A program made the position numbers and the translations under genes. Shown in pieces: positions 1 through 7,173 of a stretch of 16,634 nucleotides of DNA. The notes beneath the pieces are model-generated. The model was given only the letters and a program-made list of their open reading frames with translations. It was not told the origin of the DNA and did no database searches. Each line of letters opens with the position of its first letter. The stretch's first letter is position 1. Source of the stretch: CAZWRF01 sp964636095 (GTDB lineage Bacteria; Patescibacteriota; Minisyncoccia; JAHISW01; Tagabacteraceae); the NCBI GenBank assembly GCA_964636095.1, contig CAZWRF010000016.1:1-16634 (forward strand), given 5' to 3'.

Positions 1-744
1 TTTAAGAGGATATATTCTTGTTTCGTAAGACACTCGTGAGGCGAAGGGAGCAACGGTAATAAAGTGCTCATTTTTTTCTATTACTCTCTTCTTGTCTTTT
101 ATTTCTTTTTCTATCAGCGTGCAGTGAACGCATTTTTTATAGAGCTTGAAAAAATTCCAAGAACCGTTTAAGCTGCCCGAAACATCCGGGTCAATTATGG
201 GCAAGGCAACAAGTTGAGAATGAGGATGTTCAAGCGAGGCACCGGCTTTTTCTCCGTGGTTGTGAAAAATTAAAATATATTTTACGCAAGGATCCTTGCT
301 TAAAGTGCGAAACCTTTCCTTGTAAGCTTTCAAAACGAGCTGCACTTCTTCAACTGTCATTTTGTCGAGGGCCCTGTCGTGATCCCTGGTAATAATCACT
401 TCGTGATAACCAATGGCCGGAATGGTGTCCACCGATCCGCGAGTTTTTACAACAGGACAATTTTTATCCTGATAAAGCAAGGGGTATTTGTTGGGAATAA
501 CTTGAAGAAACCACGAACTAAAGTCTTCATGCTTTGCAATCTCTGTTTTTGGGTGCGGATACCAAAGCAAAGGAAAAGGATTGCCGCTTTTTTGCGGATC
601 TTTAAAAGGACACTTGGATGAATCCTTTTTGGTTTTTTGAACCGTTTGCTTTTTTATGAGGTGAGGCCTTTTGCTGCGGCCGGCGGCAACAAGAATCCAG
701 TCGCCGCTAACAAGGTCTCTTCTAAATTCCGGCAAGTCGCTCAT
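1..744 (-). CDS. galT: GalT-type hexose-1-phosphate nucleotidyltransferase, 3' end cut by window edge
   Basis: The reading frame starts at the ATG at 744 and stays open for 248 codons to the left edge, so the C-terminus is missing. Seen: HPHSQ at residues 173-177, the signature of the GalT branch of the HIT superfamily, in which the second His is the nucleotidylated nucleophile (H175 here). A Cys at 45 (KCPFK) and a CVHC at 205-208 are plausible zinc ligands. The N-terminus (FRRDLVSGDWILVA) and the PNKYPLL stretch are also typical. Family knowledge: GalT moves UMP between UDP-glucose and galactose-1-phosphate, and related members use ADP-sugars, so the exact nucleotide is not proven. It lies 3 bases after the glycosyltransferase stop codon and is probably co-transcribed with it, which suggests a sugar-nucleotide/glycan role. 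No Shine-Dalgarno is visible before the ATG. Confidence 0.88.
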   Translation of the reverse strand, partial: MSDLPEFRRDLVSGDWILVAAGRSKRPHLIKKQTVQKTKKDSSKCPFKDPQKSGNPFPLLWYPHPKTEIAKHEDFSSWFLQVIPNKYPLLYQDKNCPVVKTRGSVDTIPAIGYHEVIITRDHDRALDKMTVEEVQLVLKAYKERFRTLSKDPCVKYILIFHNHGEKAGASLEHPHSQLVALPIIDPDVSGSLNGSWNFFKLYKKCVHCTLIEKEIKDKKRVIEKNEHFITVAPFASRVSYETRIYPLK

Positions 745-747
745 GGT

Positions 748-1497
748 TTATTTGTATTTGCCGGACATGGCGTTCAGCTTGATTTGAAAAAGTTCCTTCA
801 AGGTTTTTAAATAATCGGAAAAATGCACACGGCCGGGAGGATTTACCCATTCAACAGGAAGCTCCTTTATTTTATATCCCCGTTTTTTTGCTATGATTAT
901 GAGCTCCATGTCAAAACCCCACCTTTCAATGGTTTGTTTTGAGAAAATATCATTCGCCGCCTTTGCGGTAAAAAGTTTAAAGGCCCTTTGAGTGTCGTGA
1001 ATGTCCCAGGCAACCATTGCTCTTACAAGATACTTGGAAAGCTTACCCAAAACATTTCTGTAAACTTTGCTGAATCCCTCATATTCTTCCTCCTTTTTTG
1101 CTCCCCGAACTTCAATTGAGCCTATAACCATATCATATCCCTTATCCTTAATATAAGGCCAGAATGCTTCGATTTCGGTTATTTTTATGGCATTGTCGGC
1201 ATCCACGAATAATCGGTATTTACCGGCTGCTGCCAACATACCCTGCTTTGTAACTCCTCCCTTGCCCTTGTTTCCCTTATTGTCGATGAATTTTAGCATG
1301 GGTATGCTTTGAGCAAGATCACTTACCACTCTCGACGTATCATCTTTTGAGCCATCATTTACAACGACTACTTCAAAAGGATAATTTTGCTTGGACAAAT
1401 AGCCGACGATATCCATTATTGTCCCCTTTATGCGTTTTTCTTCGTTGTAGGCGGGAATCACAACGGATAAATATATATCTTGATTTATGTTTTCCAT
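748..1497 (-). CDS. Family 2 glycosyltransferase, ALG5/dolichyl-phosphate glucosyltransferase-like
   Basis: 249-aa GT-A fold glycosyltransferase. Seen: LSVVIPAYNEE at residues 10-20, the nucleotide-binding VVNDGSKDDT with D48, the metal-binding DAD at 99-101 within LFVDADNA, HDTQRAFKLF at 167-176, and WGFDMELI at 193-200. This motif order matches enzymes that move a hexose from UDP- or GDP-sugar to a polyprenyl-phosphate lipid carrier. There is no C-terminal membrane segment, so it is probably a soluble or peripheral enzyme on the cytoplasmic membrane face. The ATG at 1497 is preceded by a perfect extended -10 element and no Shine-Dalgarno, so it may be translated from a leaderless mRNA. Upstream is ruvX, whose stop codon lies inside that -10; downstream, 3 bases away, is the GalT-like gene. 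Donor and acceptor are not known. Confidence 0.9.
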   Translation of the reverse strand: MENINQDIYLSVVIPAYNEEKRIKGTIMDIVGYLSKQNYPFEVVVVNDGSKDDTSRVVSDLAQSIPMLKFIDNKGNKGKGGVTKQGMLAAAGKYRLFVDADNAIKITEIEAFWPYIKDKGYDMVIGSIEVRGAKKEEEYEGFSKVYRNVLGKLSKYLVRAMVAWDIHDTQRAFKLFTAKAANDIFSKQTIERWGFDMELIIIAKKRGYKIKELPVEWVNPPGRVHFSDYLKTLKELFQIKLNAMSGKYK

Positions 1498-1505
1498 ATA
1501 TGAAT

Positions 1506-1534
1506 ATTATACCACCTGCTTTTTATCCAGCCAA
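1506..1534 (-). promoter_or_regulatory. Promoter for the glycosyltransferase: extended -10 and -35
   Basis: On the minus strand TTGGCT (1529-1534) is followed by a 17-base spacer and TATAAT (1506-1511). TGG directly before TATAAT makes a perfect extended -10 (TGnTATAAT). The element overlaps the last codons and TAA of ruvX. Only 8 bases separate it from the ATG at 1497, so transcription would begin at or next to the A of the start codon. Inferred from sequence only. Confidence 0.7.
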
Positions 1535-1905
1535 CTCTGCAGTATCAGAGCAGCCGCGGAAGCGTCTATTTTCTTGCCTTTTTTATCTCCGTACGGCCTT
1601 TTTGCCTGCTGAGTCGTTAAAACCTCACTTTCATAAAAAACCGAAATATTAATGTATTCTTCCAGCTTTTTTTTGAAATTTTCTATTTTCTTAAGAATTT
1701 CACCGGCATCTCCTTTATATCCGCCCGGCTTGCCCAGAATTATTTTGGAAACATCGTTTTTCTCGCAAATTTTCTTAATTTCCGAATTCACGGCTTGCGA
1801 TGTGGAAAATTGAATAATGCTGTGAGGAAAAGCAAATTTACCGTTTTTGTCGGAAACGGCTATGCCTATTCTTTTTGTACCGTAGTCTATACCCAAAAAT
1901 CTCAT
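1507..1905 (-). CDS. ruvX: RuvX/YqgF-type pre-16S rRNA nuclease (Holliday junction resolvase-like)
   Basis: 132 aa, the normal length for the family. Seen: an RNase H-like fold with MRFLGIDYGTKRIGIA at the N-terminus (catalytic D7), IILGKP at 55-60, YESEVLTT at 91-98 (acidic E92/E94), and D115 in the DASAAALIL motif. Family knowledge: YqgF acts in maturation of the 16S rRNA 5' end in E. coli and was earlier annotated as a Holliday junction resolvase. The start at 1905 gives the canonical N-terminus. No Shine-Dalgarno precedes it; TGCTACCAT ends 7 bases upstream, fitting a leaderless start. It is separated from the upstream 54-aa gene by a strong terminator, so it needs its own promoter or read-through. 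The stop lies within the promoter of the downstream glycosyltransferase. Confidence 0.93.
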   Translation of the reverse strand: MRFLGIDYGTKRIGIAVSDKNGKFAFPHSIIQFSTSQAVNSEIKKICEKNDVSKIILGKPGGYKGDAGEILKKIENFKKKLEEYINISVFYESEVLTTQQAKRPYGDKKGKKIDASAAALILQSWLDKKQVV

Positions 1906-1912
1906 GGTTTAA

Positions 1913-1921
1913 ATGGTAGCA
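1913..1921 (-). promoter_or_regulatory. Possible extended -10 of ruvX
   Basis: TGCTACCAT on the minus strand fits TGnTAnnAT and ends 7 bases before the ruvX ATG. No good -35 is present, because that position falls in the terminator hairpin just upstream. The spacing repeats what is seen before the glycosyltransferase and the 38-aa gene, which is the main support. Confidence 0.4.
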
Positions 1922-1924
1922 GAT

Positions 1925-1959
1925 AAAAAAAACCCCCGCCAGCTGTCGCTTGCGGGGGT
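1925..1959 (-). terminator. Rho-independent terminator after the 54-aa gene
   Basis: An 8-bp GC-rich stem (ACCCCCGC at 1932-1939 against GCGGGGGT at 1952-1959) with a 12-base loop is followed on the minus strand by eight T residues (1925-1932). It lies 8 bases after the stop codon of the 54-aa gene and separates that gene from ruvX. Confidence 0.9.
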
Positions 1960-1967
1960 AAAGGAGG

Positions 1968-2132
1968 TTAGTCGTTTTCTCTCCACGAATCGTATGGAGG
2001 CGGCGTTATCCACGGAGTATGGTTTATTTTTTCCGGTTCTTTCACCGGAACATTACTACTAAAAGTAGCGGCCTCAAATCCGTTTTCTGTTTTCCTGTTG
2101 ATCTCGATTTTTCCATTCGGCAATACTCTCAT
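1968..2132 (-). CDS. Small 54-aa hypothetical protein, single-gene transcription unit
   Basis: 54 codons from an ATG at 2132 to TAA at 1968. Support is contextual: a GGGAG Shine-Dalgarno lies 8 bases before the ATG, a good promoter (TTGACA-17-TAGTAT) sits at 2204-2232, and a strong terminator begins 8 bases after the stop. The protein starts MRVLPNGKIEINRK, is hydrophilic, lacks a signal peptide or membrane segment, and ends in a Pro/aromatic tail containing WITPPPYDSW (residues 41-50). The family is not recognised. It sits where alpha-operon genes might otherwise follow map. The W-x-T-P-P-P ending recalls WTTPPP near the C-terminus of the secreted 189-aa protein at 13166-13735, but that match is too short to imply relationship. 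Confidence 0.65.
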   Translation of the reverse strand: MRVLPNGKIEINRKTENGFEAATFSSNVPVKEPEKINHTPWITPPPYDSWREND

Positions 2133-2203
2133 AATGAAATCTCCCTTTTTTCTTTTCTAAAAGTTAATTTTTTTGAAAAAACCAAAGAACATCTTCATTA
2201 AAA

Positions 2204-2232
2204 ATACTACACCAAAATTAATTTTTTGTCAA
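2204..2232 (-). promoter_or_regulatory. Promoter for the 54-aa gene
   Basis: Consensus -35 TTGACA (2227-2232, inside the last codons of map), a 17-base spacer and -10 TAGTAT (2204-2209, just past the map stop). The predicted start near 2197 gives a leader of about 65 bases before the ATG at 2132. Confidence 0.75.
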
Positions 2233-2985
2233 TACCCTGCATCCGCCTTTTTCTACAGCTATTGTATGCTCAAAATGGGCCGAAATCAAGCCGTCTTTTG
2301 TCTTCCACGTCCACCCGTCCGCACCCAATTTTACTTCATATCCCCCTTCGCAAAGCATGGGCTCAAGAGCCAGAACCATGCCCTCTTTAAGTTCTAGCCC
2401 CTCATTTTTTTTACCCCAGTTGGGTATATCAGGATCCTCATGAACTTCATGGCCCACTCCATGGCCCACCAAAATTCGCACCACTGAAAATCCTCGTTTT
2501 TCGGCAAAAGACTGAACGGCAAACCCGTAGTTTCCAAGCTTTTCCCCCGCCTTCATTTCGGCAATGCCTATCTCAAGGCTTTCTTTTGTGGCATCGATAA
2601 GCTTTTTCGCTTTTTCGCCTATTTTTCCGACACCTACTGTAACAGCCGCGTCCGTGAAAAGTCCCTTGTATTCCACACCCAAGTCCAATCCCGCGACATC
2701 ACCTTCTTTCAAAAATTTTTTTTCAGTTGGAATACCGTGAACGACTTCGTCATTTACCGAAACACACAAAGAAGCAGGATACGGGGAATACAAACCGCCA
2801 TGAGAATAACCCAAAAAAGCCGGCCTGGCGCCGGCCCTTTTTATTAAATTAAAAGCCAAAATATCTAATTCTTTTGTGGATATACCGGATTCAATCTTTG
2901 AAGCAACCTCGTTTAAAACAGAGGCAAGTATTTTACCTCCTTCGGCCAATAGCTCTATTTCTTTCGGGGTTTTTATTGAAACCAT
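2218..2985 (-). CDS. map: Methionine aminopeptidase, type I
   Basis: 255-aa metalloenzyme that removes the N-terminal Met from nascent proteins. All five metal ligands of the family are present: D101 (GLDLGV), D112 (FTDAAVT), H175 (VGHGVGH), E208 (LALEPM) and E239 (HFEHT). H83 in NDEVVHGIP matches the substrate-contacting H79 of the E. coli enzyme. There is no N-terminal zinc-finger extension, so this is the short type Ia form. It is the last gene of the spc-like run: its ATG at 2985 lies inside the end of adk, a 13-base overlap. The adk-map order after secY is the common bacterial one. Its last codons carry the -35 of the next transcription unit. Confidence 0.97.
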   Translation of the reverse strand: MVSIKTPKEIELLAEGGKILASVLNEVASKIESGISTKELDILAFNLIKRAGARPAFLGYSHGGLYSPYPASLCVSVNDEVVHGIPTEKKFLKEGDVAGLDLGVEYKGLFTDAAVTVGVGKIGEKAKKLIDATKESLEIGIAEMKAGEKLGNYGFAVQSFAEKRGFSVVRILVGHGVGHEVHEDPDIPNWGKKNEGLELKEGMVLALEPMLCEGGYEVKLGADGWTWKTKDGLISAHFEHTIAVEKGGCRVLTKN

Positions 2986-3671
2986 AGGAAACCTTTCTTT
3001 TTTAATGCCTCGTCTATGTTTTTTTCAACAATATCGGGAGCCGGATTACCGTCAATAACCGCCACCTTGCCATGCTTTTTCAGATATTCCAATCCCGGAA
3101 CAGTTTTGCTCTTGTATTTTCGAAGTCTTTCATCAAGTTTTTTGTCCAAAGGTTTTCTCTCAAGATGCCCATCACAATCCGGACAAGAATCTCCGAGATT
3201 AACCCCGTCCAGCCTGGTACTAAAAGTGTGATTTTCATCTTTGTCGCACACAAGCCTGTCTTTCGCTCTTTCCCTAAGATTTTTCTCATCAGCTTCTATT
3301 ATAACCGTTATAACATTTTCGTCTCCGATAATATTACCCAATATTTTAGGGAGCCTTTCGGCTTCGTAAAGAGTCCTTGGAGAGCCGGCAAAAATAATTC
3401 CCTTATGGCCGCTTTCCAGAATCTCTTTAGCTTTTTCTTTCTGTACTTTATCTATAAGCCATTGGGGATCGTAAACTTCTCCCGAATCATAATTTTCTTT
3501 CTGCTTGGCAGTTAAAGGATCGCCCATGTGCTCCGAGATATATTTCAATCCTTCATCACCGGTTATGAATTTATAAAAACCGGTTTTCTCTTCAAGCAGA
3601 TTTGTTTGCGTGTCTTTTCCCGCTCCGGGAGGACCTATGAAAAATATCACCTTTTTCCCTTTCATGTCCAT
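2973..3671 (-). CDS. adk: Adenylate kinase, divergent, with Cys-containing lid
   Basis: 232 aa. Seen: P-loop GPPGAGKDTQ from residue 13, TGDEGLKYI at 38-45 in the AMP-binding region, the core SPRT at 97-100, and a lid insertion with C142, H148, C163 and C166 that could bind zinc. Family knowledge: it converts AMP + ATP to 2 ADP. Odd points: the usual DGFPRT is AGSPRT here (Asp and Phe replaced), and the P-loop ends GKD rather than GKG, so a shifted nucleotide preference is possible. The ATG at 3671 has AGGAG 11 bases upstream. A second in-frame ATG at 3665 lies 6 bases after a perfect TATAAT, so it may be the real or an additional start. It overlaps map by 13 bases and lies 26 bases from secY. 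Confidence 0.9.
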   Translation of the reverse strand: MDMKGKKVIFFIGPPGAGKDTQTNLLEEKTGFYKFITGDEGLKYISEHMGDPLTAKQKENYDSGEVYDPQWLIDKVQKEKAKEILESGHKGIIFAGSPRTLYEAERLPKILGNIIGDENVITVIIEADEKNLRERAKDRLVCDKDENHTFSTRLDGVNLGDSCPDCDGHLERKPLDKKLDERLRKYKSKTVPGLEYLKKHGKVAVIDGNPAPDIVEKNIDEALKKKGFLWFQ

Positions 3672-3700
3672 ATTATACTATTCTCCTTTCAATGTGCCTA
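3672..3700 (-). promoter_or_regulatory. Possible internal promoter for adk-map
   Basis: TATAAT (3672-3677) with TAGGCA (3695-3700, 4 of 6 consensus bases) 17 bases upstream, overlapping the secY stop. It abuts the first adk ATG and lies 6 bases before the second. Weak -35, so tentative. Confidence 0.4.
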
Positions 3701-4972
3701 TTCATATTCCCTCATCACAACTTGGGATTGTATTTGCTTCACCGTTTCAAGAACAACGGAAACAACAATAAGAAGCGCCGTACCTCCGATGGTTAAGCTC
3801 ACTAGCCCGGTGACTGCTCTCATTCCCAGAGGCAAAACTGCGATAAGACCTAAAAACAGAGCGCCTATCAAAGTGATACGGGTTAAAATTTTGGAAATAT
3901 ATTCTGCAGTAGAACGACCGGGCCTTATGCCGGGAATAAAAGCTCCGCTTTTTTGAAGATTTTTCGAAATCGCTTCCGGGTCGAACGTAACCGCCGTATA
4001 AAAATAAGTAAAAAGAAAAACCAATATAAAATACAACGCGGCGTAAATCCATGGGTTATTGAAAAAATTGTTGAAACTGATTATAAAACCCTGAAGAGTG
4101 GGATTTTGTATCCCCGCCAAAACACTTGTAACCATTTGAGGAAAAAGCAAAATAGATAAAGCAAAAATAATGGGAATAACACCCGCTTGATTGACTCTCA
4201 AAGGAAGATAAGTGGAGATACCTCCATAAACACGCATGCCTCTGACTCTTTTGGCATAAGAAATAGGAATGGGCCTTTGCCCCTCGGTAACAACAACAAC
4301 ACCGGCAACTATTAAAACTGCCGCCACGAGAAATCCCACATAAAGGGGGACCTGCGAAACATCAAATGCAGCCAGACTTTGCTGAATAGACGTGGGGATT
4401 CGGGCCACAATACCGGCAAAAATCATAAGAGAAATACCGTTTCCTATGCCAAATTCTGAAATAAGTTCACCCAGCCACATCAAAAACACGGCTCCGGCCA
4501 CAACAATTATTACGTTTACCAAACGATCAAAAATAGTAATATTGGACAATACTCCCTGCCTTTCAAGAAGTGTTAAAAGAGCAAACCCCTGAAGAAAGGC
4601 GAGCGGAATAGTAAGGTACCTGGAGAGCTGGTTAAATTTTTGGCGGCCCACTTCGCCTTCTTCCTGATACATTTCCTTAAGACGGGGAAAAAGCATTGTT
4701 AAAAGCTGCATAATAATGGAAGCCGTAATATAAGGCCCCACACCAAGCATCACAACGGACAATCTTGCCAAAGCGCCCCCGGAAAAAAGATTCAAAAGAC
4801 CGAAAAATTGGTTGCCGTTGAGAAAAGCCGCCAGCTTTGCCGCATCGATACCGGGAATGGGTATTGCCGCACCCAGCCTAAAAATAATAAGAATCAAAAA
4901 AACAAACAATATCTTTTTTCTAAGATCTTTATCTTTAAAAATAAATTTTAATTTTTGAAGAAATTCAGCCAT
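3698..4972 (-). CDS. secY: Protein translocase subunit SecY
   Basis: 424-aa polytopic inner-membrane protein, the pore of the Sec translocon, with the roughly ten hydrophobic segments of the family. Seen: RLGAAIPIPGID at residues 32-43 leading to the plug region, the GPYITASIIMQLL segment, EGQRPIPISYAKR (the SecA/ribosome-contacting cytoplasmic loop), the region around FNNPWIYAALYF, and IPGIRPGRSTAEYI before the last membrane segments. Length is normal. Its ATG overlaps the rplO stop by one base (TAATG), implying translational coupling. It secretes proteins such as the predicted 189-aa exported protein in this window. Confidence 0.97.
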   Translation of the reverse strand: MAEFLQKLKFIFKDKDLRKKILFVFLILIIFRLGAAIPIPGIDAAKLAAFLNGNQFFGLLNLFSGGALARLSVVMLGVGPYITASIIMQLLTMLFPRLKEMYQEEGEVGRQKFNQLSRYLTIPLAFLQGFALLTLLERQGVLSNITIFDRLVNVIIVVAGAVFLMWLGELISEFGIGNGISLMIFAGIVARIPTSIQQSLAAFDVSQVPLYVGFLVAAVLIVAGVVVVTEGQRPIPISYAKRVRGMRVYGGISTYLPLRVNQAGVIPIIFALSILLFPQMVTSVLAGIQNPTLQGFIISFNNFFNNPWIYAALYFILVFLFTYFYTAVTFDPEAISKNLQKSGAFIPGIRPGRSTAEYISKILTRITLIGALFLGLIAVLPLGMRAVTGLVSLTIGGTALLIVVSVVLETVKQIQSQVVMREYE

Positions 4973-5391
4973 TAAGATTTTTTGATTTTAGCTTCCGCCG
5001 ACTTGGAAAGCTCGCAGTCTGAAACACTTATTTTTTTTGTGAGCTTGCCTTGTCCGAGTATTTTCACTTTTGGCAAATTTTTGCCGGCTCTTTTGACAAG
5101 ACCTTTTTTAAAAAGAGATTCCGGAGTAACTTTCTCGCCGTCTTCAAATTTTTTATTTATTTTATCCAAGTTAATAACAACGGAAAAATCGGTCTTTACG
5201 GAAGAAAACCTGTATCCTCTTTTCTTAGGAATTCTTTTTATTATGTCCCTAAGTTGAGGTTTTATTTTTCGGCCCGCTCTGGATTTTTGGCCTTTTTGTC
5301 CTTTCCCGGAATAAGTGCCTCTTTTCCCTCCGCGGCCTATTCTTTTACTTTTCTTGTTTTTTGTTTTCGGTTTTAGCTGGTGTATTTGCAT
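4972..5391 (-). CDS. rplO: 50S ribosomal protein L15
   Basis: 139-aa large-subunit protein. Seen: MQIHQLKPK start, the long Gly/Arg/Lys-rich N-terminal extension that threads into 23S rRNA (RIGRGGKRGTYSGKGQKGQ at 17-35), and the C-terminal domain containing VKILGQGKLTKKISV. The start is fixed by the conserved N-terminus, although it lies 47 bases inside the end of rpsE in another frame. rpmD (L30), which normally sits between rpsE and rplO, is absent. The stop overlaps the secY start. Confidence 0.96.
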   Translation of the reverse strand: MQIHQLKPKTKNKKSKRIGRGGKRGTYSGKGQKGQKSRAGRKIKPQLRDIIKRIPKKRGYRFSSVKTDFSVVINLDKINKKFEDGEKVTPESLFKKGLVKRAGKNLPKVKILGQGKLTKKISVSDCELSKSAEAKIKKS

Positions 5392-5848
5392 GTTCCAATT
5401 TTTTTAATGCTTTAATTGTGGCTCTTGCAATATTTACTTTGTTTTTGCTTCGAGAAATTACTTTGGCGGTTACATCTTTTATTCCTCCCAATTCCAAAAC
5501 CGTTCTCACTGAGCTTCCCGCCACCAAACCGCGTCCGGAACGAGCCGGCCTTATAATAATTCTTGCCTGCGTGTACTTGGCCTCCGTTTCATGCGGGATA
5601 GATTTTCCTTTTGTAAGATTTATTTTCATGCGATTTTTCTTCGCCAGCCTTACGGCTTTTTCTATGGCCGCTGCCGTATCGGACCCCTTGCCCATGCCAA
5701 AACCAACTTCACCTTTTTTGTTGCCGACAATAACGGAAACCCTGAAACTAAAGCGCCTTCCACCTGCAACAACCCTGGCAACGCGTCTTATGTCAATAAT
5801 TTTCTGATCAAATTCCGATTGTTCCCTTCTTGTTCTCGTTCTTATCAT
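5345..5848 (-). CDS. rpsE: 30S ribosomal protein S5
   Basis: 167 aa. Seen: the S5 double-stranded RNA-binding-like domain VVAGGRRFSFRVSVIVGNKKGEVG split over residues 27-50, GFGMGKG at 50-56, and the C-terminal RPARSGRGLVAGSSVRTVLELGG region. It sits at the mRNA entry and decoding side of the 30S subunit. The last 15 residues or so are a hydrophilic Lys-rich tail (PAKTENKKQEK), and this tail is the part that overlaps rplO. The ATG at 5848 is 5 bases after the rplR stop. No Shine-Dalgarno is seen. Confidence 0.96.
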   Translation of the reverse strand: MIRTRTRREQSEFDQKIIDIRRVARVVAGGRRFSFRVSVIVGNKKGEVGFGMGKGSDTAAAIEKAVRLAKKNRMKINLTKGKSIPHETEAKYTQARIIIRPARSGRGLVAGSSVRTVLELGGIKDVTAKVISRSKNKVNIARATIKALKKLEHANTPAKTENKKQEK

Positions 5849-5853
5849 AAAAA

Positions 5854-6210
5854 TTAAAATTTAAGCCCCCCGGCGCGAGCGCCTTCGGCGACTGCTTTAA
5901 CACGGCCGTGAAAAGCATACCCCCCTCTGTCAAAAACGACCTTTTCAATTTTTTTTCCCTTGGCCAACTTGGCCATCTCTTCGCCTGTTTTATAAGCGCT
6001 TTCCGTTTTTGTAAGATTCTTTTTCCCTTTGTTCTCGCCAATATCATTTGCCGCTAAAATGGTCCGCTTTGATTCATCGTCCACCAGTTGAAGCACAACA
6101 TATTTGTTTGAGCGAAAAACCACAAGGCGAGGGCAATTTTTGGTACCGAAAATTTTTGCCCTAACGCGCTTGTGTCTTCTTTTTCTGTTTTGTTGTTTTT
6201 TCAGACTCAT
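5854..6210 (-). CDS. rplR: 50S ribosomal protein L18
   Basis: 118 aa, normal length. Seen: basic N-terminus (KKQQNRKRRHKRVRAKI), PRLVVFRSNKYVVLQLVDD at 27-45, and the diagnostic C-terminus FDRGGYAFHGRVKAVAEGAR. It binds 5S rRNA with L5 in the central protuberance. The start at 6210 is 23 bases after the rplF stop, one of the larger gaps within the run. A TATAAT occurs near the rplF stop, but without a convincing -35. Confidence 0.96.
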   Translation of the reverse strand: MSLKKQQNRKRRHKRVRAKIFGTKNCPRLVVFRSNKYVVLQLVDDESKRTILAANDIGENKGKKNLTKTESAYKTGEEMAKLAKGKKIEKVVFDRGGYAFHGRVKAVAEGARAGGLKF

Positions 6211-6233
6211 GAATTTGAAAATTATTTATTATA

Positions 6234-6776
6234 CTATGCCGATCCTACGGCCTTCTTGCCGGCCTTCCGCCTGATAATTTCGTTTTCATATCTTATGCCC
6301 TTTCCTTTGTACGGTTCGGGCTTTTTGTACGCCCTTATAGTCGCTGCTGTCTGCCCAACGAGCTGTTTGTCTATGCCCGAGACCTCTATTTTGTTTTTTT
6401 CAACTTTTATATCAATTCCTTCAGGGGCAGGCATTTTTATCTGGTGAGAAAAACCCAAATTCATAACCAAAGTTTTGCCTTCAAGCTGAGCCCTGAATCC
6501 TATGCCTTCAACAACAAGAGTCTTGGAAAAACCCTTTGAAACACCTTCTACCATGCTTTTTACCAGAGAGGCGTAAGTACCCCACAACGCGTTTGTCTCA
6601 ACTCCCTTCTTTTGGGGCGTTAAAACTACAATGTTGTCTTCTTTTTTTATAGAAATAGATTTGTCAAAAACGCGCTCAAGCACACCCAAGGGACCTTTGG
6701 CGGAAAATTTGTTTCCTTCCACTTTGACATCAACTCCCGCAGGAATTATTATGGGTTTTTTTCCTATTCTAGACAT
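6234..6776 (-). CDS. rplF: 50S ribosomal protein L6
   Basis: 180 aa, normal length, with the two repeated L6 domains. Seen: MSRIGKKPIIIPAGV start, GPLGVLER at 29-36, WGTYASLVKSMVEGVSKGF at 65-83, and the C-terminal KKPEPYKGKGIRYENEIIR, the conserved 23S rRNA-binding end. It lies near the sarcin-ricin loop and the factor-binding site. One base separates its ATG from the rpsH stop. Confidence 0.97.
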   Translation of the reverse strand: MSRIGKKPIIIPAGVDVKVEGNKFSAKGPLGVLERVFDKSISIKKEDNIVVLTPQKKGVETNALWGTYASLVKSMVEGVSKGFSKTLVVEGIGFRAQLEGKTLVMNLGFSHQIKMPAPEGIDIKVEKNKIEVSGIDKQLVGQTAATIRAYKKPEPYKGKGIRYENEIIRRKAGKKAVGSA

Positions 6777-6777
6777 A

Positions 6778-7167
6778 TTACCAAATTTCTCCGATTAATT
6801 CGCCTCCTATCTTTTTGCCCCGCGCGTCATCTCCGGTCATAATTCCCTTTGGCGTGGACAAAATAACCTTGCCGTGGCCTTTACCAACGGCAAAAATATC
6901 TTTATAGGAAATATACACTCTCCTCGACGGCTTTGAGAGACGTTTAATCTTAAAAACCCCGGGCTTGCCCCTATCGTCATAAAGCAGGGAAATTTCTATG
7001 CTCTTCTTTATTTTTTTCCCTCTTTTCGTGGCATTTTTTATATAGTTTTCCTTTACCAAAAGTTTCAGAATTTCCATCTTCATCTTTGAATAGGGAACAA
7101 TCGCGGATTCTTTTCCGCTTGTGTACCCGTTTCTTATTGATGTAAACATGTCTGCTATTGGATCCAT
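6778..7167 (-). CDS. rpsH: 30S ribosomal protein S8
   Basis: 129 aa. Seen: DPIADMFTSIRNGY start, the central KRLSKPSRRVYISY segment, and the conserved STPKGIMTGDDARGKKIGGE loop followed by IW at the C-terminus. It is a primary 16S rRNA binder in the platform. In E. coli S8 also represses the spc operon by binding its mRNA; no comparable leader structure was identified here. It lies 6 bases after rpsN. Confidence 0.97.
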   Translation of the reverse strand: MDPIADMFTSIRNGYTSGKESAIVPYSKMKMEILKLLVKENYIKNATKRGKKIKKSIEISLLYDDRGKPGVFKIKRLSKPSRRVYISYKDIFAVGKGHGKVILSTPKGIMTGDDARGKKIGGELIGEIW

Positions 7168-7173
7168 GATATT

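Noticed and set aside
1961..1967. AAGGAGG on the plus strand
   Set aside because: No ATG, GTG or TTG with an open frame follows at a usable distance; it is the complement of bases between a stop codon and a terminator.
5361..5807. Plus-strand reading frame of 148 codons
   Set aside because: Antisense shadow of rpsE; no ribosome binding site or recognisable protein.
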